From Bacteroidetes bacterium HGW-Bacteroidetes-12 (GTDB lineage: Bacteria; Bacteroidota; Bacteroidia; Flavobacteriales_E; Vicingaceae), in the NCBI GenBank assembly GCA_002841035.1, contig PHDR01000079.1:1-9383 (forward strand): a stretch of DNA of 9,383 nucleotides. The letters run 5' to 3'. Positions 1 to 5,598 of this stretch are shown piece after piece. The position numbers and the translations under genes were made by a program. How positions within the stretch are numbered: position 1 is the stretch's first letter; every line of letters starts with the position of its first letter. The notes under the pieces were generated by a model, which worked only from the letters and a program-made list of their open reading frames with translations, did no database searches and was not told the DNA's origin.

Positions 1-402
1 AAATTTATCATTTTTTGGTGATATTTCGATGGCTTTTGTAATGTCTTGTAATCCATTTTTATTGTCTTTCAACTCAAAATAAGAAAAAAATCTGTTAGCG
101 TAATAAGTAGAACTATCAGGATTTTCTTTAATTAATTTAGTGTTAATTTCAATGGCTTTTTCAAAATCCAGTTTTGCCAATGGTGATTTCCCTATCCATC
201 GGTAACTTAGTCCCCTATAGTAATAATAATTTTCTTTTGTAGGATCAAGTTTAATGGCATTAGAAAATGCTTTTAAGGCTAGTTTTGGTTGATGAGTTTC
301 GTATAAACGGATACCTTCTTTAAAGAAATTTTCTGCAGATTCTTGTGCAAAAAAAGAACTTACTGAAGTTAAAATGATAATGAATAGAATAATTTTTTTC
401 AT
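1..402 (-). CDS. TPR-repeat protein with signal peptide (partial, C-terminus off window)
   Basis: The reading frame starts at ATG 402-400 and stays open for 134 codons to the window edge, so the C-terminus is missing. Residues 1-20 (MKKIILFIIILTSVSSFFAQ) look like a Sec signal peptide with a lysine-rich start, a hydrophobic core and a likely cleavage near Ala19-Gln20; there is no lipobox cysteine. The mature part reads as tetratricopeptide repeats: about residues 25-57 (LALKAFSNAIKLDP), 58-90 (KLDFEKAIEIN) and 100-134 (GLQDITKAIEISP), each ending in the usual A-I-x-x-x-P helix pattern. TPRs are protein-binding scaffolds; the partner cannot be told from the sequence. It lies 25 bp downstream of the rlmI-type gene on the same strand with no terminator between, so read-through transcription is likely. 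Family is clear, specific function unknown. Confidence 0.85.
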   Translation of the reverse strand, partial: MKKIILFIIILTSVSSFFAQESAENFFKEGIRLYETHQPKLALKAFSNAIKLDPTKENYYYYRGLSYRWIGKSPLAKLDFEKAIEINTKLIKENPDSSTYYANRFFSYFELKDNKNGLQDITKAIEISPKNDKF

Positions 403-427
403 TAATATTTTGTTTTTTAGTGTAAAG

Positions 428-1630
428 TCAAAAATCAAAAACTTGTAATACCAACCCTTTTAAATATTCACCTTCGGGATGGAAAATGTTTACTGGATGG
501 TCGGCAGGTTGAGATAAATGATACAACACCCTAACATTCCGTTGTGAGTTAATGGCTGCTGCCATAATGGTATCGTAAAATAACTTTCTGTTAATTACCT
601 GAGAACAAGAAAAAGTGAATAACAATCCACCAGATTTCATGTTTTTTAGTGCCATTTCATTTAGTCTTTTATAACCCTGAACCGCTTTGTGCATCGAACT
701 TCTGTGTTTAGCATAAGCAGGAGGATCTAACACAATGATGTCGTAAATTTCTTTATTTTCTTTTAAGAAAGTAAGCGTATCAGAAACAAAAGATTGATGG
801 TTAGTAAGTTGATTTAGCTCTATATTTTTATCGGTTAGCTCAATTGCTTTTTTAGAACTATCGACAGAATGAACCGCTTTAGCTCCATTTTTTAGAGCGG
901 CAACAGAAAAACCTCCTGAATAGCAAAAAGTATTCAGCACCAATTTATCTTTAGCTAACTCGCCCAACAATTTTCTATTTTCTCTTTGGTCGATAAAAAA
1001 ACCTGTTTTTTGTCCTTCAACCCAATCTAAATGGTAGTTACAATCGTATTCTGTTCCAATTAATGTTGGGCTTTCAGCTTGATATAAATATCCATTTTCA
1101 ATTTTCAGGTCAGTTTGTTTTTCAAGTGTTTCAGCACTTTTATCGTAAATGGCTAACAAATTTTTGCCATAAATTTTTTGTAGAGCAGCAACAAGTTGTG
1201 GCTTGGCAAAATGCATTCCTGCCGAATGGGATTGAATAACCGCTGTACCATTGTAAAAATCTATGATTAATCCAGGCATTTGGTCGCCTTCGGCATGCAC
1301 TAATCGGTAGATGTTGGTAGCAGGATTTTCGGTTAAACCCATTGCTTTTCTCATTTCAAAAGCGTTGGTTAATCTTTTAAACCAAAAATCATCATCAATA
1401 GGCTCTTGCGTAAAACTTATTATTCTAACGGCAATAGTTCCATCTTGAAAATGTCCTGTAGCTAAGAAGTTATTGTTATCATCAAAAACAGTTACTAACT
1501 GACCATCAGTAAGTGGTTGTGGAGGTGTGGAGTCAACAACAATTTTTTGTATAGCTCCCGAAAATACCCAAGGGTGTTTTCTTTCAATAGATTTTTCTTT
1601 GTCTTTTTTGAGGATTACCGAAGGGAACAT
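428..1630 (-). CDS. rlmI: Class I SAM-dependent 23S rRNA (cytosine) methyltransferase, RlmI family
   Basis: The 400-residue protein matches the RlmI/YccW family in length (E. coli RlmI is about 396) and layout. RlmI makes m5C1962 in 23S rRNA using S-adenosylmethionine. Residues 1-75 form the PUA-like RNA-binding part, with the family-typical KHPWVFSGAI at 18-27. A middle region leads to GQKTGFFIDQR (207-217), and the Rossmann methyltransferase domain follows: FCYSGGFSVAA (235-245) is the SAM-binding motif, HSVDSS (254-259) the ribose-binding acidic strand, LDPPAYA (301-307) motif IV, and FSCSQ (340-344) contains Cys342, the expected catalytic cysteine. No residue expected for activity is obviously missing. 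Its start codon sits two bases from the heptamer array, which therefore occupies its whole upstream region; there is no Shine-Dalgarno. Exact target position is inferred from the family. Confidence 0.9.
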   Translation of the reverse strand: MFPSVILKKDKEKSIERKHPWVFSGAIQKIVVDSTPPQPLTDGQLVTVFDDNNNFLATGHFQDGTIAVRIISFTQEPIDDDFWFKRLTNAFEMRKAMGLTENPATNIYRLVHAEGDQMPGLIIDFYNGTAVIQSHSAGMHFAKPQLVAALQKIYGKNLLAIYDKSAETLEKQTDLKIENGYLYQAESPTLIGTEYDCNYHLDWVEGQKTGFFIDQRENRKLLGELAKDKLVLNTFCYSGGFSVAALKNGAKAVHSVDSSKKAIELTDKNIELNQLTNHQSFVSDTLTFLKENKEIYDIIVLDPPAYAKHRSSMHKAVQGYKRLNEMALKNMKSGGLLFTFSCSQVINRKLFYDTIMAAAINSQRNVRVLYHLSQPADHPVNIFHPEGEYLKGLVLQVFDF

Positions 1631-1632
1631 TT

Positions 1633-1800
1633 GATTTACGAGTTATGAGTTATGATTTACGAGTTATGATTTACGAGTTACGATTTACGAGTTACGATTT
1701 ATGATTTACGATTTACGAGTTACGATTTATGATTTACGATTTACGAGTTATGATTTACGAGTTATGATTTACGAGTTACGATTTACGAGTTACGATTTAC
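1633..1800. repeat. Tandem array of 24 heptamers (GAKTTAY)
   Basis: Read on the plus strand, this stretch divides without remainder into 24 units of 7 bases. All units fit GA[T/G]TTA[C/T]: 12 GATTTAC, 2 GATTTAT, 5 GAGTTAC and 5 GAGTTAT. Only positions 3 and 7 vary. The array starts two bases from the rlmI start codon and ends exactly at the base before the ribH stop codon, so it is the entire spacer between the two genes. Stops occur in all frames, so it is not coding. On the minus-strand transcript it would read as repeats of GTAAATC and RTAACTC. Confidence 0.97.
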
Positions 1801-2292
1801 TCAAAATGCACTTTGCTGTAAAGCTACCATTTTTAAGGCAGTTATAGCAGCTTCATCACCTTTGTTTCCGTGTTTTCCACCTGAGCGATCTATGGCTTGT
1901 TGCATGGTATTATCGGTAAGTACACCAAAGATAATTGGTTTGTTGTATTTCAGAGCAACATCTTTAATTCCTAAGGCTGTGGCGTTACAGACAAAGTCAA
2001 AATGTTTGGTTTCGCCCTGAATTACGCTTCCTAAACAGATTACGGCATCAACATTGGTTTTTTCCAAAATCGTTTGAGCGGCTAATGGCAACTCAAAACT
2101 TCCAGGAACATGTTTAACAATAATGTTTTTTTTAAGAACATTATGCTTTAAAAGGGTATTGTATGCTCCGTTTAGTAAGCCTTGTGTAATTTGTTCGTTC
2201 CACTCGGCAACAACAATAGCTATTTTCATGCTAGCACCATCAGGAATGGATGCAGCGTCATAATCTGATAAGTTTTTATTGATGGTTGCCAT
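1801..2292 (-). CDS. ribH: 6,7-dimethyl-8-ribityllumazine synthase
   Basis: This 163-residue protein is lumazine synthase, the penultimate step of riboflavin synthesis: it condenses 5-amino-6-ribitylamino-uracil with 3,4-dihydroxy-2-butanone 4-phosphate to 6,7-dimethyl-8-ribityllumazine. Family motifs are all visible: FELP after VPGS (62-69), the substrate loop CLGSVIQGETKHFDFV (86-101) with the general-base histidine His97, PIIFGVLT, and the phosphate-binding RSGGKHGNKGDEAA near the C-terminus. Length is normal for the family, with about 20 extra N-terminal residues as in other Bacteroidota copies. The ATG at 2292-2290 has no Shine-Dalgarno. A 14-bp hairpin lies about 30 bp upstream and the heptamer array starts right after the stop. 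No FMN riboswitch is recognisable upstream, and no other rib gene is in the window. The upstream TPR gene is a frequent neighbour of ribH in flavobacteria, as I recall. Confidence 0.96.
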   Translation of the reverse strand: MATINKNLSDYDAASIPDGASMKIAIVVAEWNEQITQGLLNGAYNTLLKHNVLKKNIIVKHVPGSFELPLAAQTILEKTNVDAVICLGSVIQGETKHFDFVCNATALGIKDVALKYNKPIIFGVLTDNTMQQAIDRSGGKHGNKGDEAAITALKMVALQQSAF

Positions 2293-2321
2293 TTATTATT
2301 AGATTGGAGATTCCCTTCACT

Positions 2322-2359
2322 TCATTTTACTATCCAGAGCACTCGGGATAGTAAAATGA
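2322..2359. repeat. 14-bp perfect inverted repeat (hairpin) upstream of ribH
   Basis: TCATTTTACTATCC (2322-2335) and its exact complement GGATAGTAAAATGA (2346-2359) flank a 10-base loop. It lies in the spacer between the TPR gene and ribH, about 30 bp before the ribH start. No T-tract follows on either strand, so it is not a standard terminator. It could be a short palindromic repeat of the REP type or an RNA structure in the ribH leader. Confidence 0.8.
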
Positions 2360-2385
2360 CGTTAACTACTAACTGCTATCACTTT

Positions 2386-2527
2386 AATTACTGTCTGTCT
2401 ATAAAGTATGATTTTTTTACAATTAAGTCCTCAATCTACAATCGGCAGTTAGCAAAAAGCAACACATTACAGAAACCTTTGCTGACTGAAAATTGAAGAC
2501 TGCCGACTTTATGGACAGACTCTAATT
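2386..2527. mobile_element. Element A: MITE-like cassette with inverted ends
   Basis: The left end (2386-2407) and the reverse complement of the right end (2506-2527) match at 19 of 22 positions; the shared core is GTCTGTCYATAAAGT, with AATTA outermost. The interior (2408-2505) has no reading frame of note but contains a nested pair TCGGCAGT (2442-2449) and ACTGCCGA (2499-2506), and CAGTTAGCAAA (2446-2456) against TTTGCTGACTG (2478-2488), so the whole could fold on itself. The same right end recurs at 5559-5580 (20 of 22 identical) in element B. No transposase is present, so any mobility would have to be in trans; this is an inference. Confidence 0.6.
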
Positions 2528-3211
2528 GGTCATCGCTTCTGCACGAGCAATATACTTATCAATATTACGTCCTTCGTTAGATGAAGCATATTCTTTTTTA
2601 ATTTCTTTATACAATTCAGCAGCTTTTTCAAATTCTTTGTTTGTCTCCAAAGCAACTCCAGCTTTGAATAAATAAACAGGAGAAGTTACATTGTTTTTAT
2701 TTTTTTCAGCGGCTTTTTTGTAATAAGAAATGGCGTTATCAATATCGTTTAGTTCACTATAGCAATCGCCAATAGCACCTAAGGCAATGGCACTAAGCAT
2801 TACATCATCAGAACTAAATTCTTTTAATTCATAGATAGCATCTTCAAATTTCCCAAGATTTCTGTAACTTATTCCTAAATAATAATGGGCTAAGTTAGCT
2901 GCATTTGTTCCACTATAGTTTTCAACAATATCAATAAAACCTTTGTTATTTAAGTCATCACCATTAATGGCTGAGTTTAATGAATCCTTTTCAAACTGTT
3001 GTTCAGCCCAAAACATATTTTCTTGAGCTTCCGATTCGATAGGAGGTAAATACACTTTAAAGTAAAAAGCGAAAGCAGCAATAACGATAACTATACCCCC
3101 TAAAACTACGGATATGGTCATTTTATTTTGTTCTACAAAGTTTTCTGTTTTATTATAAACTTGTTGTACATCAACAATCACTTCTGGTTTTTCGTCTTTC
3201 TTTTTAGCCAT
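2522..3211 (-). CDS. Membrane-anchored tetratricopeptide-repeat protein
   Basis: A 229-residue protein with a short lysine-rich cytoplasmic N-terminus (MAKKKDEKPE), one transmembrane helix at about 33-53 (ISVVLGGIVIVIAAFAFYF) and a soluble domain made of TPR units at about 104-136, 142-172 and 177-208 (LAHYYLGISYRNLGKFEDAI, GDCYSELNDIDNAISYYKKA, FKAGVALETNKEFEKAAELY). The topology (N-in, single anchor, TPRs outside) resembles YfgM, the SecYEG-associated TPR protein, but this is only a likeness of architecture and a role in periplasmic quality control is speculative. A TATTTTTGC promoter box lies 29 bp upstream. The TAG stop codon (2524-2522) falls inside the right end of element A, so the last residues and the stop may have been changed by its insertion. 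The next gene in the direction of transcription is ribH. Confidence 0.88.
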   Translation of the reverse strand: MAKKKDEKPEVIVDVQQVYNKTENFVEQNKMTISVVLGGIVIVIAAFAFYFKVYLPPIESEAQENMFWAEQQFEKDSLNSAINGDDLNNKGFIDIVENYSGTNAANLAHYYLGISYRNLGKFEDAIYELKEFSSDDVMLSAIALGAIGDCYSELNDIDNAISYYKKAAEKNKNNVTSPVYLFKAGVALETNKEFEKAAELYKEIKKEYASSNEGRNIDKYIARAEAMTN

Positions 3212-3239
3212 TTTTAGTACGTCTTAGATATAAAGGTTG

Positions 3240-3247
3240 CAAAAATA
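3240..3247 (-). promoter_or_regulatory. Bacteroidota -7 box for the membrane TPR gene
   Basis: On the minus strand the bases read TATTTTTG followed by C, a full match to the Bacteroidota TAnnTTTG element. It sits 29 bp before the ATG at 3211, giving a leader of about 20 bases. A clear -33 TTG at 19-21 bp spacing is not seen; a TTTTG lies only 11 bases upstream. Confidence 0.6.
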
Positions 3248-3290
3248 GTTTTTTTAATCAAAATATCACGGATTTGAAAATATTTCTATT

Positions 3291-3316
3291 GATTTATGAT
3301 TTTAAGTTACGATTTA
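3291..3316. repeat. Degenerate remnant of the heptamer repeat
   Basis: The plus strand reads GATTTAT, GATTTTA, AGTTAC, GATTTAA in succession. These are close to the GATTTAY and GAGTTAY units of the array at 1633-1800 but with one-base slips, so it looks like a decayed short copy just downstream of the AIM24-family gene. Confidence 0.55.
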
Positions 3317-3324
3317 AATGTAGC

Positions 3325-4125
3325 CTAAAACCTACCATCTCCATCTAAGATTCTTCCTAAACCACCTAAAATACTTCCTTCTCCTTTACTTTTCCCTCCA
3401 TAACTTGGTGCAGAAGCAATAATTCTATCTGCTAATCTACTAAAAGGAAGTGATTGAATCCAAACTTTTCCAATACCAGAAAGTTGAGCAAAGAAAACGC
3501 CTTCACCACCAAATAAGGTGTTTTTAATTCCGCCTACAAATTTTATATCGTAGTTTACGGTTTGAGTGAAGCCAACAATACAACCTGTGTCCACTTTTAA
3601 AACTTCACCTGGAAGTAAATCTCGCTCAATTATTGTTCCTCCAGCGTGCATAAAAGCCATTCCATCGCCTTCTAATTTTTGCATAATAAAACCCTCTCCG
3701 CCAAAAAAGCCTACGCCTAATTTTTTTTGAAACTCTATTCCTATTTGAACACCTTTTGCGGCACACAAAAAAGCTTCTTTCTGACAAATAATTTTGTTGT
3801 TGTACTTAGATAAATCTATCGAAATTATTTTTCCTGGATAGGGAGCTGCAAAAGTAGCGTGTCGCTTTACTGCTCCTTGATTGGTATAAGTGGTCATAAA
3901 CAAACTTTCGCCTGTTAACACACGTTTTCCTGCCGAGAATAATTTGCTAACAAAATCATTATTTTTATCACTTCCATCACCAAAAACGGTTGCCATTTCA
4001 ATGTTTCCATCCATATACATTAAGCTACCTGCTTCAGCAATAACTGTTTCTTGAGGGTCTAGTTCTATTTCAACGCACTGCATGTCGTCTCCATAAATTT
4101 TATAATCTAATTCGTGATTATTCAT
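3325..4125 (-). CDS. AIM24 / TIGR00266 family protein
   Basis: The 266-residue protein belongs to the AIM24 (TIGR00266) family of beta-rich proteins, known by their tryptophan-RNA-binding-attenuator-like fold; biochemical function in bacteria is not established. Visible family features: the N-terminal VEIELDPQETVIAEAGSLMYMDG (18-40), the glycine-rich FFGGEGFIMQKLEGDG (140-155), AGGTIIERDLLPGEVLKVDTGCIVGF (161-186), and a second repeat-like glycine motif FGGEGVFFAQLSGIGKVWIQSLPFSRLADRI (205-235). A Gly/Lys/Ser-rich tail ends in DGDGRF. There is no signal peptide or membrane helix, so it is probably cytoplasmic. It is transcribed divergently from the exonuclease III gene with a 175-bp spacer. 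ATG 4125-4123 is preceded by an AT-rich leader without Shine-Dalgarno. Family assignment is firm, role unknown. Confidence 0.88.
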   Translation of the reverse strand: MNNHELDYKIYGDDMQCVEIELDPQETVIAEAGSLMYMDGNIEMATVFGDGSDKNNDFVSKLFSAGKRVLTGESLFMTTYTNQGAVKRHATFAAPYPGKIISIDLSKYNNKIICQKEAFLCAAKGVQIGIEFQKKLGVGFFGGEGFIMQKLEGDGMAFMHAGGTIIERDLLPGEVLKVDTGCIVGFTQTVNYDIKFVGGIKNTLFGGEGVFFAQLSGIGKVWIQSLPFSRLADRIIASAPSYGGKSKGEGSILGGLGRILDGDGRF

Positions 4126-4132
4126 AATAATA

Positions 4133-4211
4133 AGTTAAAAGTCTGAAAGTTTGTAAAGTTAAAAATTAGTTTTCTACACATTTATTCAACACTTAAAATT
4201 TAACATTCAAC
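4133..4211. repeat. Degenerate short-unit repeats in the divergent spacer
   Basis: Two patches occur. At 4133-4163 phrases of 7-8 bases recur (AGTTAAA, AGTCTGAA, AGTTTGTA, AAGTTAAA). At 4184-4211 four heptads follow one another: ATTCAAC, ACTTAAA, ATTTAAC, ATTCAAC. The remainder of the 4126-4300 spacer is AT-rich and shows no clear TAnnTTTG box for either gene; a near match TAAAGTTTG has one base too many. Confidence 0.45.
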
Positions 4212-4300
4212 ATTTCTATCGTAAAGTTTGAAAAATTATAGGGTTCAAAATTAAAATAATCTACTTAATTTTCGGATTTAAAAATATATAAATTATAAAA

Positions 4301-5068
4301 ATGAATTTAATTTCTTGGAATGTAAATGGAATTAGAGCTATAGCCAACAAAGGTTTTTTTGAATTTATTGACAAACTCAATCCTGATGTGTTGTGTTTGC
4401 AAGAAACCAAAGCTCAAGATGACCAAGTTGCAGAAGTACTAGCTAATTTAAAAGGTTATTTTTTTTATTCTAATTCGGCAGATAAAAAAGGATATTCGGG
4501 AACAGCTATTTTAACTAAAAAACAACCGATAAACGTATTTTTTGATATAAATCAACCGGAACATGATAAAGAAGGACGAGTTACTACTGCAGAGTTTGAT
4601 GATTTTTATTTAGTTACCGTTTATGTACCTAATTCAAAAGCCGATTTATCTCGTTTGGATGATAGGCAGAATTGGGACGCTCATTTTCTTAACTTTTTGA
4701 AAGACTTAGAAAACAAAAAACCTGTAATTGTTTGTGGCGATTTTAATGTAGCTCATCGGGCTATTGACTTAGCTCGCCCACAGGCTAATTACAACAAAAG
4801 TGCTGGTTTTATGCAAGAAGAAATAGATGGAATGGATAATTTTATAGAAGCAGGATTTATAGATACTTTTCGATATAAATATCCAGAAAAAAGAGATGCC
4901 TATTCTTGGTGGAGCTACAGAGGTGGTGCAAGGTTTAAAAACGTGGGCTGGAGAATAGATTATTTTTTAGTAAGCACTTCCCTCATAAAAAATATAAAAG
5001 AAGCTACCATCTATTCAGAAATTAATGGCTCAGATCATTGTCCGGTAGGAGTGGAAGTGTTGAAATAG
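4301..5068 (+). CDS. xth: Exodeoxyribonuclease III (AP endonuclease, Xth/ExoA family)
   Basis: A 255-residue member of the exonuclease III / APE1 family of Mg-dependent endonuclease/exonuclease/phosphatase fold enzymes, which cleave DNA 5' of abasic sites and remove 3' blocking groups in base excision repair. All active-site motifs are present: WNVNGIRA with Asn7, LQETK with metal ligand Glu35, GYSGTAI (65-70), YVPNS with Tyr108, GDFNVAH with Asp147 and Asn149, WWSYRGGARFKNVGWRIDY (203-221) with Asp220, and GSDHCPV with the Asp245-His246 pair. The length matches bacterial family members. It is the only plus-strand gene here, divergent from the AIM24-family gene. The start ATG lies in an A/T-only context with no Shine-Dalgarno. 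No intrinsic terminator follows closely; the palindrome at 5170-5187 is too far and lacks an adjacent T-tract. Confidence 0.96.
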   Translation: MNLISWNVNGIRAIANKGFFEFIDKLNPDVLCLQETKAQDDQVAEVLANLKGYFFYSNSADKKGYSGTAILTKKQPINVFFDINQPEHDKEGRVTTAEFDDFYLVTVYVPNSKADLSRLDDRQNWDAHFLNFLKDLENKKPVIVCGDFNVAHRAIDLARPQANYNKSAGFMQEEIDGMDNFIEAGFIDTFRYKYPEKRDAYSWWSYRGGARFKNVGWRIDYFLVSTSLIKNIKEATIYSEINGSDHCPVGVEVLK

Positions 5069-5169
5069 AATTTTAAAACCCTGAAGAGTTACACTTTGTA
5101 AGTTTTACATCTGTGTACCACTCTTGCTCCCCTGCATCCTACACCATTAAATTACAATTTTTAGTTTCG

Positions 5170-5187
5170 TTCCGATAGTTATCGGAA
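5170..5187. repeat. Short palindrome TTCCGATA-gt-TATCGGAA
   Basis: Eight-base arms with a two-base centre lie 100 bp downstream of the exonuclease III gene. Palindromes built on CCGATA/TATCGG are, as I recall, frequent between genes in Bacteroidota. A T-tract (5213-5220 on the plus strand) starts about 20 bases later, too far for a classic terminator. The rest of the 5069-5292 gap shows no gene. Confidence 0.5.
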
Positions 5188-5292
5188 TCGAATTACTTTT
5201 CTGTTTTTTTATTTAAACAATGAAAGTTGCAAACTACTTTTTGCTCAATCTACCTCCACAGAATTACCTTAAACACAATTCATCTTTTAAAC

Positions 5293-5328
5293 AAAAAAAG
5301 CCTAATGACTTAAAAGTCATTAGGCTTT
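5293..5328 (-). terminator. Intrinsic terminator downstream of tRNA-Arg
   Basis: In the minus-strand transcript a perfect 14-bp stem (arms 5328-5315 and 5310-5297, sequence AAAGCCTAATGACT) closes a 4-base loop and runs directly into seven T residues (5299-5293). It lies 22 bp beyond the 3' end of tRNA-Arg. On the plus strand no T-run follows, so it acts for the leftward transcript; it also shields the converging exonuclease III gene. Confidence 0.92.
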
Positions 5329-5350
5329 GAAATGAAATGAAATTACTGTG

Positions 5351-5424
5351 TGACCCCGGAGGGATTCAAACCCCCAACCCTCAGAGCCGAAATCTGATGC
5401 GCTATTCAGTTGCGCCACGGAGCC
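5351..5424 (-). tRNA. tRNA-Arg (anticodon UCG)
   Basis: The reverse complement of these 74 bases folds as a complete cloverleaf: acceptor GGCTCCG/CGGGGTC (two G-U pairs), D stem GCGC/GCGC with a 9-base loop, anticodon stem TCAGA/TCTGA with loop TTTCGGC (anticodon TCG, reading CGN arginine codons), a 5-base variable region, T stem GGGGG/CCCTC with loop TTTGAAT, and discriminator A. CCA is not encoded. The T loop has U at position 56 in place of the usual C, and the D loop appears to carry A at 19 in place of G, so the tertiary pair is retained as A19-U56. Its 5' end is only three bases from element B, so there is no native promoter directly upstream; a terminator follows 22 bp beyond its 3' end. 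Confidence 0.96.
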
Positions 5425-5427
5425 ATT

Positions 5428-5580
5428 AATTAGAACCTGTCTGTAAAGTCCAACTTCTTCGTTATTCTCGTTTTAAAAACCAGTCATTTACGAAAGTAAA
5501 CTCCTGATTTTCAAAACTTCGAAAGCCTCGAATTTGAACTTTACAGTTCAGCCTCTTGGCTTTATGGACAGACACTAATT
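5428..5580. mobile_element. Element B: MITE-like hairpin cassette next to tRNA-Arg
   Basis: The outer ends are 5428-5449 (AATTAG...CTGTCTGTAAAGT) and 5559-5580 (CTTTATGGACAGAC then ACTAATT). The right end is 20/22 identical to that of element A. Inside lies a large hairpin: arms 5441-5491 and 5496-5546, each 51 bases, pair at 35 of 51 positions without gaps, closed by a GAAA loop (5492-5495). The inner right end CTTTACAG (5539-5546) complements the left end better than the outer one does, so two nested right ends exist. No reading frame of note. It fills the spacer between the yfhO-like gene and tRNA-Arg. Confidence 0.62.
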
Positions 5581-5587
5581 AGCACTG

Positions 5588-5595
5588 CAAAGATA
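5588..5595 (-). promoter_or_regulatory. Candidate -7 box upstream of element B and tRNA-Arg
   Basis: The minus strand reads TATCTTTG, a match to TAnnTTTG, just downstream of the stop of the yfhO-like gene. Transcription from it would start near 5581, cross element B and enter tRNA-Arg after roughly 155 bases. No convincing -33 TTG was found, so it is a weak call. Confidence 0.3.
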
Positions 5596-5598
5596 TTA

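Noticed and set aside
1633..1800. CRISPR array
   Set aside because: The units are 7 bases, contiguous and without spacers, and there are no cas genes.
2293..2521. FMN riboswitch upstream of ribH
   Set aside because: None of the conserved RFN-element sequence blocks could be recognised; the spacer holds a simple hairpin and element A.
5170..5220. Terminator for the exonuclease III gene
   Set aside because: The palindrome has a two-base centre and the T-run starts about 25 bases after the stem; there is no hairpin-adjacent T-tract.
5425..5580. tRNA-associated integration site (att) of a genomic island
   Set aside because: No integrase and no repeat of the tRNA 3' end is present; the element touches the tRNA 5' side, unlike usual att sites.
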